A DNA stretch of 64,000 nucleotides, taken from CAYLPJ01 sp964385465. Its GTDB lineage: Bacteria; Planctomycetota; Phycisphaerae; SM23-33. The notes beneath the pieces are model-generated. The model saw only the letters and a program-made list of their open reading frames with translations. It was not told the origin of the DNA and searched no databases. The number at the start of each line of letters is the position of its first letter. Positions within the stretch are counted from its first letter, which is position 1. The stretch covers positions 8,497 through 72,496 of the forward strand of contig CAYLPJ010000033.1 in the NCBI GenBank assembly GCA_964385465.1. Direction: 5' to 3'. Positions 33,064 through 42,507 of this stretch are shown here, piece after piece. The position numbers were made by a program, and so were the translations under genes.

Positions 33064-36000
33064 ATGTCCATGCGAACTCGATGGGCGATCCGGCTGGGGG
33101 CGGTTCTGGCGGCGGGGCTTCCGGCGGGCGGCGCCGCCGTGGCGGCCGAGGCCGACGCGACGGCCCGGCAGCTCCTCAAGGCCACCGGTTTCGAAGGCGG
33201 GGTGATCGTCCATGTCGGCTGCGGCGACGGAGAGCTGACCGCCGCGCTGGCCGGCGGGAAGGCCCGCCTCGTCGACGGGCTGACGCGCGACGCCGCGTCC
33301 GTCGCGGCCGCGAGGCGGCGGCTTCACGACGCCGGCGTGGCCGGCAAGGCGACGGTTCAGCACTGGACGGGCAAGCGGTTGCCGTACGTGGACAACTTCG
33401 TCAATCTCCTGGTCGCCGACGTCGGGCTGGACGTCCCGGGCGCGGAGGTCCTCCGCGTGCTGGCGCCCGAGGGCGTCGCGTACGTCCGCGACGGCGGGGG
33501 GTGGAAGAAGACGGTCAAGCCCGTCCCGGCCGAGACCGACGAATGGACGCATTTCCTCTACGATCCCACCAACAACGCCGTCTCCCACGACAAGGCCATC
33601 CAGCCGCTGCGGCACCTCCAGTGGATCGGCCGGCCCCGGTATTCGAGGCATCACGACCACATGTCGTCGGTCAGCGCGATGGTCTCGTCCGGCGGGCGGA
33701 TTTTCTACATCTTCGACCACGCCAACCCGCTGTCGATCCAGCTCCCGTCGCGGTGGCAGCTCGTGGCCCGGGACGCGTACAACGGGGCGGTATTGTGGCG
33801 GCGCGACATCCCGGAGTGGGAGACGCAGCTCGTGCGGCTCAAGAGCGGCCCGGCGGACCTGCCGCGGCGCCTGGTGGCCAAGGGAGACACGGTGTACGCG
33901 ACGCTGGGCTACGGCACGCCGGTGACGGCACTGGACGCCGCGACGGGCGAGACGGTGCACACCTACACGGGCACGGAGGGCACCGATGAGATCCTGCTGG
34001 CCGGCGGTGAGCTGCTGCTGACCGCCAGCCTGCCGGGCAAGCCGGGCGGCAACGAGGACCGCGCCCGGCGCATCCTGGCCGTGGACGCCGAGAGCGGCTC
34101 GGCCCGCTGGGAGGTCACCCGCCCGTGGGTGGGCAAGGTCACGCTGACGGCCGACGAGAAGCGCGTGCTGTTCTTCGACGGCGAGCGCGTGGTCTGCCTG
34201 GACCGGGGGACCGGCAAGGAGCGGTGGCGTTCGGAGCAGCTCGCCAAGCGCACGGTCCTGCCGACGTACTTCGGCTCGACGCTGGTCATCCACGACGGCG
34301 TGGTGCTCTTCGCCGGCGGGGACAACAGCGGCAAGGGGTACCATCGCGATCACGGCAAGGAGATCACGGCCCTGGACGCCGCGACGGGCAAGACGCTGTG
34401 GCAGGCCCCGCACCCGCCGGGCGGCTACCGCAGCAGCGAGGACATCTTCGTGATCGACGGGACGGTCTGGTTCGGCGACATCATGCACGCCCGGCCGATG
34501 AAGAGCGAAGGCGAGGTCACCGGGCTGGACCTGGCCACCGGCAAGGTGAAGGCCCGCTTCAAGCCCGACGTGCCCAAGACCACCTACTGGTTCCACCACC
34601 GCTGCTACCGCGCCAAGGCCACGGAGAACTACCTGCTGACCTCGCGGACCGGCATCGAGTTCGTCGACTTCCGCAACGAGCACTGGATCCTGCATCACTG
34701 GGTCCGCGGGCCCTGCCTGTACGGGATCATGCCCGCCAACGGGATGATCTACAACGGCCCCCACCCCTGCGCGTGCTACCTGGAGGCCAAGCTGTTCGGC
34801 TTCAACGCCCTGGCGCCGGCGTCCCCCTCGCGGCAGGTGACCGAGCCGGAGCCGGGGCGACACCGCCCCGGAGAGGCGAAGGTCGCCGCCGCGCCTGAGC
34901 CCGCCGAGGGCGACTGGCCCACGCTGCGCGGCGACGCCGAGCGCAGCGGCCGGTGCGTCACGGGTGCGCCGACGGCCCTGGCCGAAGCCTGGAAGGCGAA
35001 GCTGGGCGGGCGGCTGAGCGCGCCGGTCATCGCCGGCGGGCGCGTGCTGGTCGCGCGGATCGACGCCCACGCCGTGGCGTGCCTCGACGCCGCCACGGGC
35101 GACCCGCGGTGGACGTACCTCGCCGGCGGGCGGGTGGACTCCCCGCCGACGGTCTGGCGCGGCCGGGCGCTGTTCGGTTCGGCCGACGGGTGGGTCACGT
35201 GCCTTCGCCTGAGCGACGGGGCGGTCTGCTGGCGGTTCCGCGCGGCCCCGGCGGCGATGCGCCTGGGCGCGGACGAGCAGGTCGAGTCGGCCTGGCCGGT
35301 GCACGGGACGGTCCTGGTGCGCCCGGGCAAGTCGGCGGGCGAGGCCGAGGTGTGGTGCCTGGCCGGGCGGTCGATGTACCTCGACGGCGGGCTTCGCCTG
35401 CTGCGCCTGGACGCGGCCACCGGGCGGCCGATCGCCGAGCGGGTTCTGGACGACCGCGATCCCGAGGCCGGGAAGGGCCGCGGCCTCCAGGTGCGTCACC
35501 GCGGGCTGAACATGCCCGTCGCCCTGCCGGACGTGCTGGTGGACGACGGCACGTGGGTGTACATGCGTTCCCAGAAGTTCACGCCGGAGGGCACGCGGCA
35601 GGAGCTGGACGTGCCCATCCAGGCCCAGCGGATGCAGAAGGGCCAGGGCCAGCACCTCTTCTCGCCCACGGGCCTGCTGGACGACGCGTGGTGGCACCGC
35701 TCGTACTGGATCTACGGGCGGGTGTGGAAGTCCGGCGCGGGCGGATACTACCAGGCGGGGCGTTTCGCCCCCGCGGGCCGGCCGATGGTCTTCGACGAGG
35801 ACACCGTCTACAGCTTCGGCCGCAAACCGATGTACTACCGCTGGACCACGCCGATGGAGTACCACCTGCACGCGGCGCCGAAGGACGTGAAGGTCAAGCG
35901 GCTGGGCAAGCGCAAGCCCGGCTTCGGTGCCATGCGCAAGCCCACCGAGCGCATCGAGACCACCTGGTCGCTGGACGTGCCCATCCTCGTCCGCGCCATG

Positions 36001-36303
36001 GTCCTGGCCGATCCGCCGGAGGCTGACGGCGTGATCTACCTCGCCGGCCCGCCCGACCTGATCGACGAGCCCGCCACGGTGCGCAGCTTCAAGGAACCCG
36101 CCACGCAGAAGCGCCTCGCCGCCCAGGCCGCGGCGCTGGAAGGCGCCGAAGGCGGGCTGCTCTGGGCGGTCTCGACCGCCGGCGAAAAGCTCGCCGAACG
36201 CAAGCTGGACGCCGTGCCGACCTTCGACGGCCTCGCCGCCGCCGGGGGCAAGCTCTACATGACCACCCTCGACGGCCGCGTGCTCTGCCTCGGCGGGAAG
36301 TAG
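33064..36303 (+). CDS. secreted methyltransferase-like plus PQQ-type propeller protein (intact glycine motif)
   Basis: A 1079-residue secreted protein with a Sec signal to about residue 29. The Rossmann domain (about 35-150) keeps a full class I methyltransferase motif I, VIVHVGCGDGELTAALAGG (47-65), with Gly52, Gly54 and Gly56, and LPYVDNFVNLLVADVGLD downstream. EWTHFLYDPTNNAVSHDKAI opens propeller module A. FHHRCYRAKATENYLLTSR and HPCACYLEAKLFGFNALAP are the family Cys motifs. Module B starts at WPTLRGDAERSGRC, with SPPTVWRGRALFGSADGWV. A methyltransferase outside the cytoplasm would lack SAM, so the domain probably has another role or the signal is misleading. It is convergent with the GH-A gene, 4 bp apart. 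Confidence 0.87.
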   Translation: MSMRTRWAIRLGAVLAAGLPAGGAAVAAEADATARQLLKATGFEGGVIVHVGCGDGELTAALAGGKARLVDGLTRDAASVAAARRRLHDAGVAGKATVQHWTGKRLPYVDNFVNLLVADVGLDVPGAEVLRVLAPEGVAYVRDGGGWKKTVKPVPAETDEWTHFLYDPTNNAVSHDKAIQPLRHLQWIGRPRYSRHHDHMSSVSAMVSSGGRIFYIFDHANPLSIQLPSRWQLVARDAYNGAVLWRRDIPEWETQLVRLKSGPADLPRRLVAKGDTVYATLGYGTPVTALDAATGETVHTYTGTEGTDEILLAGGELLLTASLPGKPGGNEDRARRILAVDAESGSARWEVTRPWVGKVTLTADEKRVLFFDGERVVCLDRGTGKERWRSEQLAKRTVLPTYFGSTLVIHDGVVLFAGGDNSGKGYHRDHGKEITALDAATGKTLWQAPHPPGGYRSSEDIFVIDGTVWFGDIMHARPMKSEGEVTGLDLATGKVKARFKPDVPKTTYWFHHRCYRAKATENYLLTSRTGIEFVDFRNEHWILHHWVRGPCLYGIMPANGMIYNGPHPCACYLEAKLFGFNALAPASPSRQVTEPEPGRHRPGEAKVAAAPEPAEGDWPTLRGDAERSGRCVTGAPTALAEAWKAKLGGRLSAPVIAGGRVLVARIDAHAVACLDAATGDPRWTYLAGGRVDSPPTVWRGRALFGSADGWVTCLRLSDGAVCWRFRAAPAAMRLGADEQVESAWPVHGTVLVRPGKSAGEAEVWCLAGRSMYLDGGLRLLRLDAATGRPIAERVLDDRDPEAGKGRGLQVRHRGLNMPVALPDVLVDDGTWVYMRSQKFTPEGTRQELDVPIQAQRMQKGQGQHLFSPTGLLDDAWWHRSYWIYGRVWKSGAGGYYQAGRFAPAGRPMVFDEDTVYSFGRKPMYYRWTTPMEYHLHAAPKDVKVKRLGKRKPGFGAMRKPTERIETTWSLDVPILVRAMVLADPPEADGVIYLAGPPDLIDEPATVRSFKEPATQKRLAAQAAALEGAEGGLLWAVSTAGEKLAERKLDAVPTFDGLAAAGGKLYMTTLDGRVLCLGGK

Positions 36304-36307
36304 ACGC

Positions 36308-39124
36308 CTACTTCCCGAACGTCACGAGGTAGTAGCAGGTCTTGTCGCGGGCGCCGTCGATGGCGATCGTGCCGTCCTCGATCGGCAGGGTCTTGCCCGT
36401 GCGCCCGCCGTCGTGGTCCAGGACGTGCACGGCGGCCTCCCCCGGGCGGTCGATGCGGATCGCCGCCTTGACCGGCTCCATGACGACCGGCGCCTTGCCG
36501 GCATCGAGGATCCGTACGTCCGAGAGGACCTTCATGCCCGTGTTGCGGGCGCGGGCGATGGCGACGATCAGCAGCCCCTCGGCCGAGTCGATCGTCTCCT
36601 CGGGCCCCCGGGCGGTGACGTACACGGCCGCGTAGCGGCATTGCGGGGTGATGGCGACCTTGCCGAGCTTGCACCGGACGCCCTCGGCGAAGCCGACGAC
36701 GGCCTTGGTGGCCGGCGTGTCGATCGTGATGTGCCCGTCGAGGCGCGTCTTGCCCTCGCGCCAGCGGAGCTGGCCGGTCGCGGCGGTGCAGAGGCCGTCG
36801 TCGACGTATTTGCCCAGCGGGAACGTGGGCGTGGGGCGGAAGGTGTCGGTGAAGTCCACCACGCAGCGCGCGACGGCCAGGGACCTGGCGGGGACCTTGT
36901 CGCTGTCGAACGTCTTGACGTCGTGCTGCTGGGTGACGCTGTCCTCGAAGCCGAGCTTGCCCTCGTGGAGGGAGGGCACGTGGACGTAGCGGGCGGCGAC
37001 CACGTCGGACTCCCTCACGTCGCCGCGGAGCACCTGCCTCGACACGGCCGGGAAGACGCCCATCACCTGCGGGGCCGAAACCTCCCACCGCCCCTGGAGG
37101 CGGTCGAGGAACCCGCCGTCGTCGCGGTTCTGGAAGATGAACGACACGTCCCATCCGTTGAGGCCCATGCCGTAGGCGCCCAGGATGGCGGGGCCTTCGA
37201 CGCCCCATTCGTTGGGCAGGACGTGAATCCACTCCGAGAGCATGAAGGGGTGGTCGGCGACCTGCTGCATCCCGGCCGAGAGCATCCCCGAGCCGGGCAC
37301 GCGGAGCATCGTGACGTTGTTGATCTTCTGCCCGCTGCCGCCGCCGAAGTAGTTGTGGCGGTCGATCATGCCCACGCGGGCGTCGGAATGGAGGTTGTAG
37401 TAGTGGCTGAACGCCCGCCCCGCCTGCCAGTTCGAGGCGATGATCTCGCCCTCGTAACCCGCCTTGCGGATGGCCTGGACGTAGCGGTCGTAGAAGTCGT
37501 TCTGGATCTCGTAGAGGAACCGCATCGTGTCCAGCAGCCGGGCCTTCTTGGCCGCCTGCGAGCCGGCGAGCTGGGCGGGGTCGTAGAACCACGGGTTCCC
37601 GGCCGGGACAATGTAGCCCTCCTCCCAGCTCTCGCCGACGAGCCCCTCGTTCTGGAAGCTGTTGAGGGCCTCCTTGCCCCAGGCGGCGAGGAGCTTCTGC
37701 TCCGTCCCGTAGCGCTGCTTGAGCCACTGGAAGAACTGCCGCCCGGCGCGTTTCCGGAGGGTGGGGATCTTCTGGAGCCTTCCCATCGTGCCGTAAAACA
37801 GCGCGCTGTCCTCGTTGAACAGCTCGACGACCGCGACGGCGGGGTCCTCGGCGTAGGTCAGCCCGGTGTGGGGGTTCTTGTGCTCGAGGATGTTGACGAC
37901 CTGGGCGATCTGGAGGTCCTGGAGCTCCCGGGAGAGGAACACGCTGCCGTGGCCGGTCTTCACCCGACCCTTGCCCCCCTTGAGCTTGCCGAACTCGTCC
38001 ATGTACGGCACGGCGTCGCGGTCGGCGGGGCCGAGCTTCACCCCGAACGTCGAGGACAGCTTGACGAAGATGCCCTTCTTCTTGAGCTTCGCGATGAAGT
38101 AGTCCAGGCGTTCGAGCCCCTCGGGGTCGAACTTGACGAAGCTTTCGGCCGACTGGATGCCCGCCCATCCGGGCCCGTCGGCGTACTTGTGCAGGCGGAC
38201 GGCGTTGAGCCCGTAGCGGGCGTAGAAGGCCGCGCGGCGGTCGGCCAGATCCTTCTCCGGTGCGCAACTGCTGTAGCAGACGTTCAGCCCCCACAGCTTC
38301 AACGGCTTGCCGTTGTAGATCAGCTTGTCGTCTTTCCGCACGATCCGACCGTGCTTGCCCGCCGGGGCGTCCAGCCAGGCGCTCATGTCCAACTCGCTTG
38401 GCTTGGCGTAGTCTTCGGTCGGGCGGAAGGTGTACCACGCGTCGAAGCCGGGGGTCTGCGGCACGGCCTTGGGGGCGGCGTAGTAGGTCAGCTCCCCGGG
38501 CAGCTCGATCGTCAGCCCCAGCTTGACCGGCTCGCCCTTGGTCAGCTTGCGGGCCAGCGTGATCCGCATGTCTCCGTCGGTCGTCACCTCCGTGGCGGGC
38601 TCGAAGGCGAGGGCGGTCTTGCCCCCGGCGCCGTCGACATACGTCAGCTCCTTCACCGCGTCTCCGAGGCCGCCCCGTCCCAGGGGCAGCTTGACGGTCC
38701 TGGTCTTCCCGTCCTCGCCGGTGACCAGGACCTTGCCGCCCCCGAAGCCCCGACCCAGCGTGACGCTCAGGATCGCCTGCGTCAGGTCGGTGTCCTTCGA
38801 CGTGGACAGCTCGATCTCGTAGGCCGCCTTCTTCGGCCCGGTCTTGCCGCCGACCGCCTCGGCCGTCAGCTTCGCGCCGGTGTTGACCTTTGCCGTGGCG
38901 GTGATGTGCGTCTTGCCGTCCTCCTCCCTCGCCTTGCCCCGGAAGCCCATCCAGGACCACTTCGGGCCCCAGCCGCTGAAGGCCAACTCCATGTAGGGCG
39001 CGCCCTCGCGGAGGACCGTCAGGGACTTGCCGCCCTCGGGGAACATGGTGAACGGCGCCTCCGCCGCGGCGCTTGCGGCGCCCGCGGCGGCCAGAACTGC
39101 GGTGGTCACGATGATGCGCGTCAT
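36308..39124 (-). CDS. secreted glycoside hydrolase of clan GH-A (GH5/GH42-like)
   Basis: A 938-residue secreted enzyme with a Sec signal to about residue 22. A beta-sandwich N-terminal region (about 25-265) precedes a TIM-barrel part (about 266-660). Typical GH-A landmarks are present: KLWGLNVCYSSCAPEKD at the barrel entry, VRLHKYAD, the acid/base Glu438 in VVELFNEDS and a nucleophile candidate Glu631 in PFMLSEWIHVLPNEW. The C-terminal 280 residues form another sandwich. The Asn-Glu pair and the second Glu place it in clan GH-A. The exact family and substrate remain open. It lies 61 bp downstream of the deacetylase gene on the same strand, with GGAG before ATG 39124. Confidence 0.8.
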   Translation of the reverse strand: MTRIIVTTAVLAAAGAASAAAEAPFTMFPEGGKSLTVLREGAPYMELAFSGWGPKWSWMGFRGKAREEDGKTHITATAKVNTGAKLTAEAVGGKTGPKKAAYEIELSTSKDTDLTQAILSVTLGRGFGGGKVLVTGEDGKTRTVKLPLGRGGLGDAVKELTYVDGAGGKTALAFEPATEVTTDGDMRITLARKLTKGEPVKLGLTIELPGELTYYAAPKAVPQTPGFDAWYTFRPTEDYAKPSELDMSAWLDAPAGKHGRIVRKDDKLIYNGKPLKLWGLNVCYSSCAPEKDLADRRAAFYARYGLNAVRLHKYADGPGWAGIQSAESFVKFDPEGLERLDYFIAKLKKKGIFVKLSSTFGVKLGPADRDAVPYMDEFGKLKGGKGRVKTGHGSVFLSRELQDLQIAQVVNILEHKNPHTGLTYAEDPAVAVVELFNEDSALFYGTMGRLQKIPTLRKRAGRQFFQWLKQRYGTEQKLLAAWGKEALNSFQNEGLVGESWEEGYIVPAGNPWFYDPAQLAGSQAAKKARLLDTMRFLYEIQNDFYDRYVQAIRKAGYEGEIIASNWQAGRAFSHYYNLHSDARVGMIDRHNYFGGGSGQKINNVTMLRVPGSGMLSAGMQQVADHPFMLSEWIHVLPNEWGVEGPAILGAYGMGLNGWDVSFIFQNRDDGGFLDRLQGRWEVSAPQVMGVFPAVSRQVLRGDVRESDVVAARYVHVPSLHEGKLGFEDSVTQQHDVKTFDSDKVPARSLAVARCVVDFTDTFRPTPTFPLGKYVDDGLCTAATGQLRWREGKTRLDGHITIDTPATKAVVGFAEGVRCKLGKVAITPQCRYAAVYVTARGPEETIDSAEGLLIVAIARARNTGMKVLSDVRILDAGKAPVVMEPVKAAIRIDRPGEAAVHVLDHDGGRTGKTLPIEDGTIAIDGARDKTCYYLVTFGK

Positions 39125-39185
39125 GGGGCTCTCCTTCGGTATCTCGCGGCCGCGAGGGCCGGCCGGCTCGGTGCGCGCCGGTTCT

Positions 39186-39932
39186 CTATCGCTGCCGGTG
39201 AATATGTTCTGCGACGGCGGATACGGTGTCCACCCAGATGTCGCTGCCCGGTGCGGCGAACTGCTCGCACAGGCGGGCGAGGGCGTCGGCGCTGGTGGTC
39301 TGGCGGGCGCCGTCGGGTCCGATCTCGTGGCCGCCGAAGATGAGCCAGCCGGCCTCGCCGACGGCGCGTTCGACGAGGTCGCTGAGCTCCTGGAAGCTCC
39401 GGCGGTCGCTGTCCATGCAGAACAGGTAGGCGGGGTCGCAGAAGCCGGGGTCGTTGTGGGCTTCCATGAGGAACCCCCGCCCTGCGCGGAAGTGCCTGGC
39501 GACGAGGGGCACGTAGCTGCGGACGCCTTCGCCGCGCCCCACGAACGCCTGCCCGCAGGGGTAGGCGAAGGTCGTTGGCGTCACGCCCAGCCGCTCGGCG
39601 ATGGCGGCGTTGGCGTCGAGCATGTCGGCCTCGATGCGGTCGAGCGTGTAGCTTTCCAGGGCCTTCTCGCGGGCGAACGGGAAGTTCCCGCTGCACGGGT
39701 GGTTCAGCGTGTGGTTGCCGATCTCGTGCCCCTCGGCGACGGCCCGCTTCCACGCGTCCGGGCGCTCGTCGACGAGGTGGGGCGAGACGTAGAACGTCGC
39801 CTTGACCCCCGCGGCGGCGAGCAGGTCGAGCCCGACCTCCGCCTGGCTGCGCCGGGCGTCGTCGAAGCTGAAGCTCACCGCGGCGCGGACGCCGTCCGGC
39901 CAGCGGAAGCCCGGGCGCTCGGGGTCACTCAT
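39186..39932 (-). CDS. polysaccharide deacetylase-like protein (CE4/NodB)
   Basis: A 248-residue protein with the NodB fold. SFSFDDARR gives the catalytic Asp24 and metal-binding Asp25. HEIGNHTLNHP supplies metal ligands His74 and His78. FAYPCGQAF is motif 3. GGHEIG near residue 200 contains the late His motif. Family members remove acetyl groups from polysaccharides with a divalent metal ion. No signal peptide is visible. Its start overlaps the GH4 stop by 8 bases (ATGAGTGA), a strong sign of coupled translation, which suggests cytoplasmic action on imported oligosaccharides. Confidence 0.88.
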   Translation of the reverse strand: MSDPERPGFRWPDGVRAAVSFSFDDARRSQAEVGLDLLAAAGVKATFYVSPHLVDERPDAWKRAVAEGHEIGNHTLNHPCSGNFPFAREKALESYTLDRIEADMLDANAAIAERLGVTPTTFAYPCGQAFVGRGEGVRSYVPLVARHFRAGRGFLMEAHNDPGFCDPAYLFCMDSDRRSFQELSDLVERAVGEAGWLIFGGHEIGPDGARQTTSADALARLCEQFAAPGSDIWVDTVSAVAEHIHRQR

Positions 39933-41223
39933 CGAAGTACTCCAGCAGGTCCTCTTCGGCGGCCCACATCTCGTCGAACATCTCGCGGATGCGGTGAAGT
40001 GGCAGCAGGGCGGCGGTCAGCGGGTCCACGGCGACGGCCTGGAACGCCGCCTTGCGGTTCCGCGTGAGGAAGGCTTCGACGGCGAGCTCCTGGACGGCCA
40101 CGTTGGAGCGGTTCAGGGCGGCGAGCTGGGCGGGCAAGTCGCCGACGTGGCAGGGGTGGACGCCCATGCGGTCGACGAGGCAGGGCACCTCGACGCAGCA
40201 GCCGTCGGGCAGGTTGGGGATCAGCCCTTCGTTCATGACATTGCCGTTGAACGCGTACGGCGTGTTGGTGACCATCGCCTCCATGATTCCGGTGGTGTAC
40301 TCGTGGGAGCGCTTCAGCTCTCCCACGGCCGGCTCGCCGTCGACGCCGGTATCGGCCAGCCAGGCGCGTTTGCGCGGCGGCTCCATGCGGACCTCGCGGG
40401 TCTTGAGGTCGAAGCGGTCGCGGACCTCCTGCGTCTGGCGGAAGTAGGGCAGGTACTCGCTGTTGTGGTGGCTGCTCTCGGTGACGAAGTAATCGAAGTG
40501 CCGCATCATCTCGAACCGCACAGGGTCGCGGGCGAAGATCTCCTTGTCCTCCATCGCCTCGGCCAGGCGCCCGTAGGCGTCCTCGCCGCGATGGGTGAAC
40601 TCCAGGATCCACGCCTGGTGGTTGATCCCCGCCACCCGGAAGCCGCACTCGTCGTAGTCGGCGCCGATGTACTCGGCGACACGCTTGCTGGTGCCCTGGA
40701 CGCTGTGACAGAGCCCGACCTGCCGGATGTCCGCCACGGCCGAGTGCATCCACGTCAGCATCGCCATCGGGTTGGTGTGGTTCAGCAGCAGCGCGTCGGG
40801 GCAGAGCCTCTCGACGTCCGTGCAGAACTCCGCGTGGACCGGCGCGGTGCGGAGGAAGCGGAACACCCCGCCGGGGCCGATCGTGTCGGCGACGCTCTGG
40901 TCGATGCCGTACTTGCGGGGGATCTCGATCTCGTGGGCGAACGGGTAGCCCCAGTACGCCCCGCCGCCGACCGAGACGCTGGTGACCACGAAGTCCGCGC
41001 CCTCCAGCAACTCCTCGCGGTCGGTCGAGGCGACCACCTCGGCGGACAGGCCGTGGGCCTCGACGGTCCGGCGGACGTAGGAGGCCACCTTCTCCAGGCT
41101 GTCGGCGTTGACGTCGCACAGGGCGATGACCGCCCCGTCGCGGAGGGGCTCGCGGGAGAGGAAATCGATCGAGAGCCTGCCGCCGAACCCGCTGCCGGCG
41201 CCGATGATGACGAGTTTTGCCAT
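39925..41223 (-). CDS. GH4 family NAD-dependent glycosidase (alpha-glucosidase/galacturonidase type)
   Basis: A cytoplasmic enzyme of about 432 residues. I prefer ATG 41223, preceded by GGAAAG, to a GTG start at 41247. The N-terminal Rossmann motif KLVIIGAGSGFGGRLS binds NAD. LLNHTNPMAMLTW, the metal-ligand Cys in GLCHSVQGT and His in GINHQAWIL are the GH4 pattern. GH4 enzymes cleave alpha- or beta-glycosides by a redox-elimination route that needs NAD and a divalent metal such as Mn2+. Substrate class (glucoside, galactoside or galacturonide) cannot be decided. First gene of an operon with the CE4-type deacetylase and GH-A gene. Confidence 0.9.
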   Translation of the reverse strand: MAKLVIIGAGSGFGGRLSIDFLSREPLRDGAVIALCDVNADSLEKVASYVRRTVEAHGLSAEVVASTDREELLEGADFVVTSVSVGGGAYWGYPFAHEIEIPRKYGIDQSVADTIGPGGVFRFLRTAPVHAEFCTDVERLCPDALLLNHTNPMAMLTWMHSAVADIRQVGLCHSVQGTSKRVAEYIGADYDECGFRVAGINHQAWILEFTHRGEDAYGRLAEAMEDKEIFARDPVRFEMMRHFDYFVTESSHHNSEYLPYFRQTQEVRDRFDLKTREVRMEPPRKRAWLADTGVDGEPAVGELKRSHEYTTGIMEAMVTNTPYAFNGNVMNEGLIPNLPDGCCVEVPCLVDRMGVHPCHVGDLPAQLAALNRSNVAVQELAVEAFLTRNRKAAFQAVAVDPLTAALLPLHRIREMFDEMWAAEEDLLEYFDE

Positions 41224-41310
41224 GTTGTCACTTTCCGTTGAAACCACGACGATGCGCTGGGAGGCATTGTGACAGGCCGGCGGGGGATGTCCACCTTTTG
41301 CCCCCCGAGA

Positions 41311-41340
41311 TTGACCCGACGGCCTGTCCTGTCGAATAAT
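41311..41340 (+). promoter_or_regulatory. sigma70-like promoter directly before the CHAD gene
   Basis: TTGACC at 41311-41316 and AATAAT at 41335-41340 with an 18-base spacer. The predicted start point is about 41347, next to ATG 41348, so the mRNA would be leaderless. Confidence 0.45.
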
Positions 41341-41347
41341 CTATGCC

Positions 41348-42310
41348 ATGGAAACCGAACTCCGCCTGCATCACGAGGAATCGGTCTCGTTGGGCATCCG
41401 CCGGCTGGCGCGGGATCAGATCGACCGCGCCCTGACGGAGCTGGCCGACTCGACCCTCGACCGCCACGAGGCCATCCACCAGGTGCGCAAGCGCTGCAAG
41501 AAACTCCGTGCCATCCTGCGGCTGGTCCGGGGGGAGCTGGCGGCCAGGGAGAACCTCTACAGCTTCGAGAACGCCTGGTTCCGGGACACGGCCAGGCTGG
41601 TGTCCTACCTGCGGGACGCCGAGGCGCTGATCGAGGCCCACGACCGCCTGATGGCCGGCGCGGAGGGGCAGACGGACACCGGGGCCTTCGCGCCGTTCCG
41701 CGAGGCGCTTCTGGAGCGGAAGCGGCGGATCGAGGGCGAGGTGGACCTGGACGAACGGCTGGCGGTCTTCGCCGACCGCCTGCACCAGGCGCGGGGGCGG
41801 ATCGGCTCCTGGCCGCTGAGAAGCGCCGGGTTCAACGCCCTCGAACCGGGCCTGCGACGCACGTACCGCCGGGGGCGCAAGGCCATGGCCAGGGCGCGCG
41901 TCGCCCCCGGCGACGAGACCCTCCACGACTGGCGCAAACGCGTCAAGTACCACTGGTACCACGTCCGCATCCTCGAGGGCATCTGGACGCCGGTCATGGC
42001 CGGGCTGGCCGAGGGGATCAGGGCGCTTTCGGACCTGCTGGGCAACGACCACGACCTGGCGGTCCTCACCGACCTGCTCGGCAGGCCCGACGGCGAGATG
42101 ACCGCCGACGTGGACGCCAAGGCCTACCTCGGGCTGGTTCGCCGGCGCCGGCAGCACCTCCAGGCCGCCGCCTTGGCCGTGGGCGACCGGCTGTACTTCG
42201 AGAAGCCCCGCCGCCTCTCCGCACGCCTCCGCGCCTGCTGGGACGCCTGGAAGGCCGACCAGGGCGACGCCGCCGGCGACCCCGCCCAGCCCGGCGACCA
42301 CCACGACTGA
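41348..42310 (+). CDS. CHAD domain protein
   Basis: A 320-residue, all-helical, Arg/His-rich protein. HEAIHQVRKRCKKLRAILRL (residues 38-57) and DETLHDWRKRVKYHWYHVR in the second half (about 197-215) are the paired basic helices of the CHAD domain, which repeats twice. The conserved His and Lys/Arg residues make a positive surface that binds inorganic polyphosphate in studied members. No other domain is fused. There is no Shine-Dalgarno sequence before ATG 41348 and a promoter ends right there. It is divergent from the GH4 operon by 124 bp. Any link to that operon is unclear. Confidence 0.9.
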   Translation: METELRLHHEESVSLGIRRLARDQIDRALTELADSTLDRHEAIHQVRKRCKKLRAILRLVRGELAARENLYSFENAWFRDTARLVSYLRDAEALIEAHDRLMAGAEGQTDTGAFAPFREALLERKRRIEGEVDLDERLAVFADRLHQARGRIGSWPLRSAGFNALEPGLRRTYRRGRKAMARARVAPGDETLHDWRKRVKYHWYHVRILEGIWTPVMAGLAEGIRALSDLLGNDHDLAVLTDLLGRPDGEMTADVDAKAYLGLVRRRRQHLQAAALAVGDRLYFEKPRRLSARLRACWDAWKADQGDAAGDPAQPGDHHD

Positions 42311-42406
42311 CGCCCGCGCCGACCGCCGCGATGATCGGGACGGCCAGGCTGTGTCTGATCTATCCAATCCGGGCTTCGAGCGTGCTGGATTGCCTCTGGC
42401 GGCGTC

Positions 42407-42448
42407 CGCCTGCTTCGGCGATTCGCAGCGGAATCGCCTGCTTCGGCG
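42407..42448. terminator. composite hairpin region between convergent genes
   Basis: CGCCTGCTTCGGCG occurs twice (42407-42420 and 42435-42448) and can fold as small CGCC/GGCG hairpins. Between them GGCGATTC and GAATCGCC (42417-42438) form a perfect 8-bp stem around GCAGCG. It lies in the 197-bp gap between the convergent CHAD and oxidoreductase genes, which suits a two-way terminator. There is no U-tract. Confidence 0.35.
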
Positions 42449-42507
42449 TCCTTGCCAGCAACGAACCAGCCCGCGCTCGGGCCGCGGAGCGATATATCGG
42501 ACACAGC

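Noticed and set aside
31399..35871. Minus-strand open frame of about 1490 codons
   Set aside because: Antisense to the 33064 propeller gene, then in a wrong frame across the toroid gene. No motifs.
36413..39343. Plus-strand open frame opposite the GH-A gene
   Set aside because: Antisense shadow. The minus strand has the signal peptide and catalytic Glu residues.
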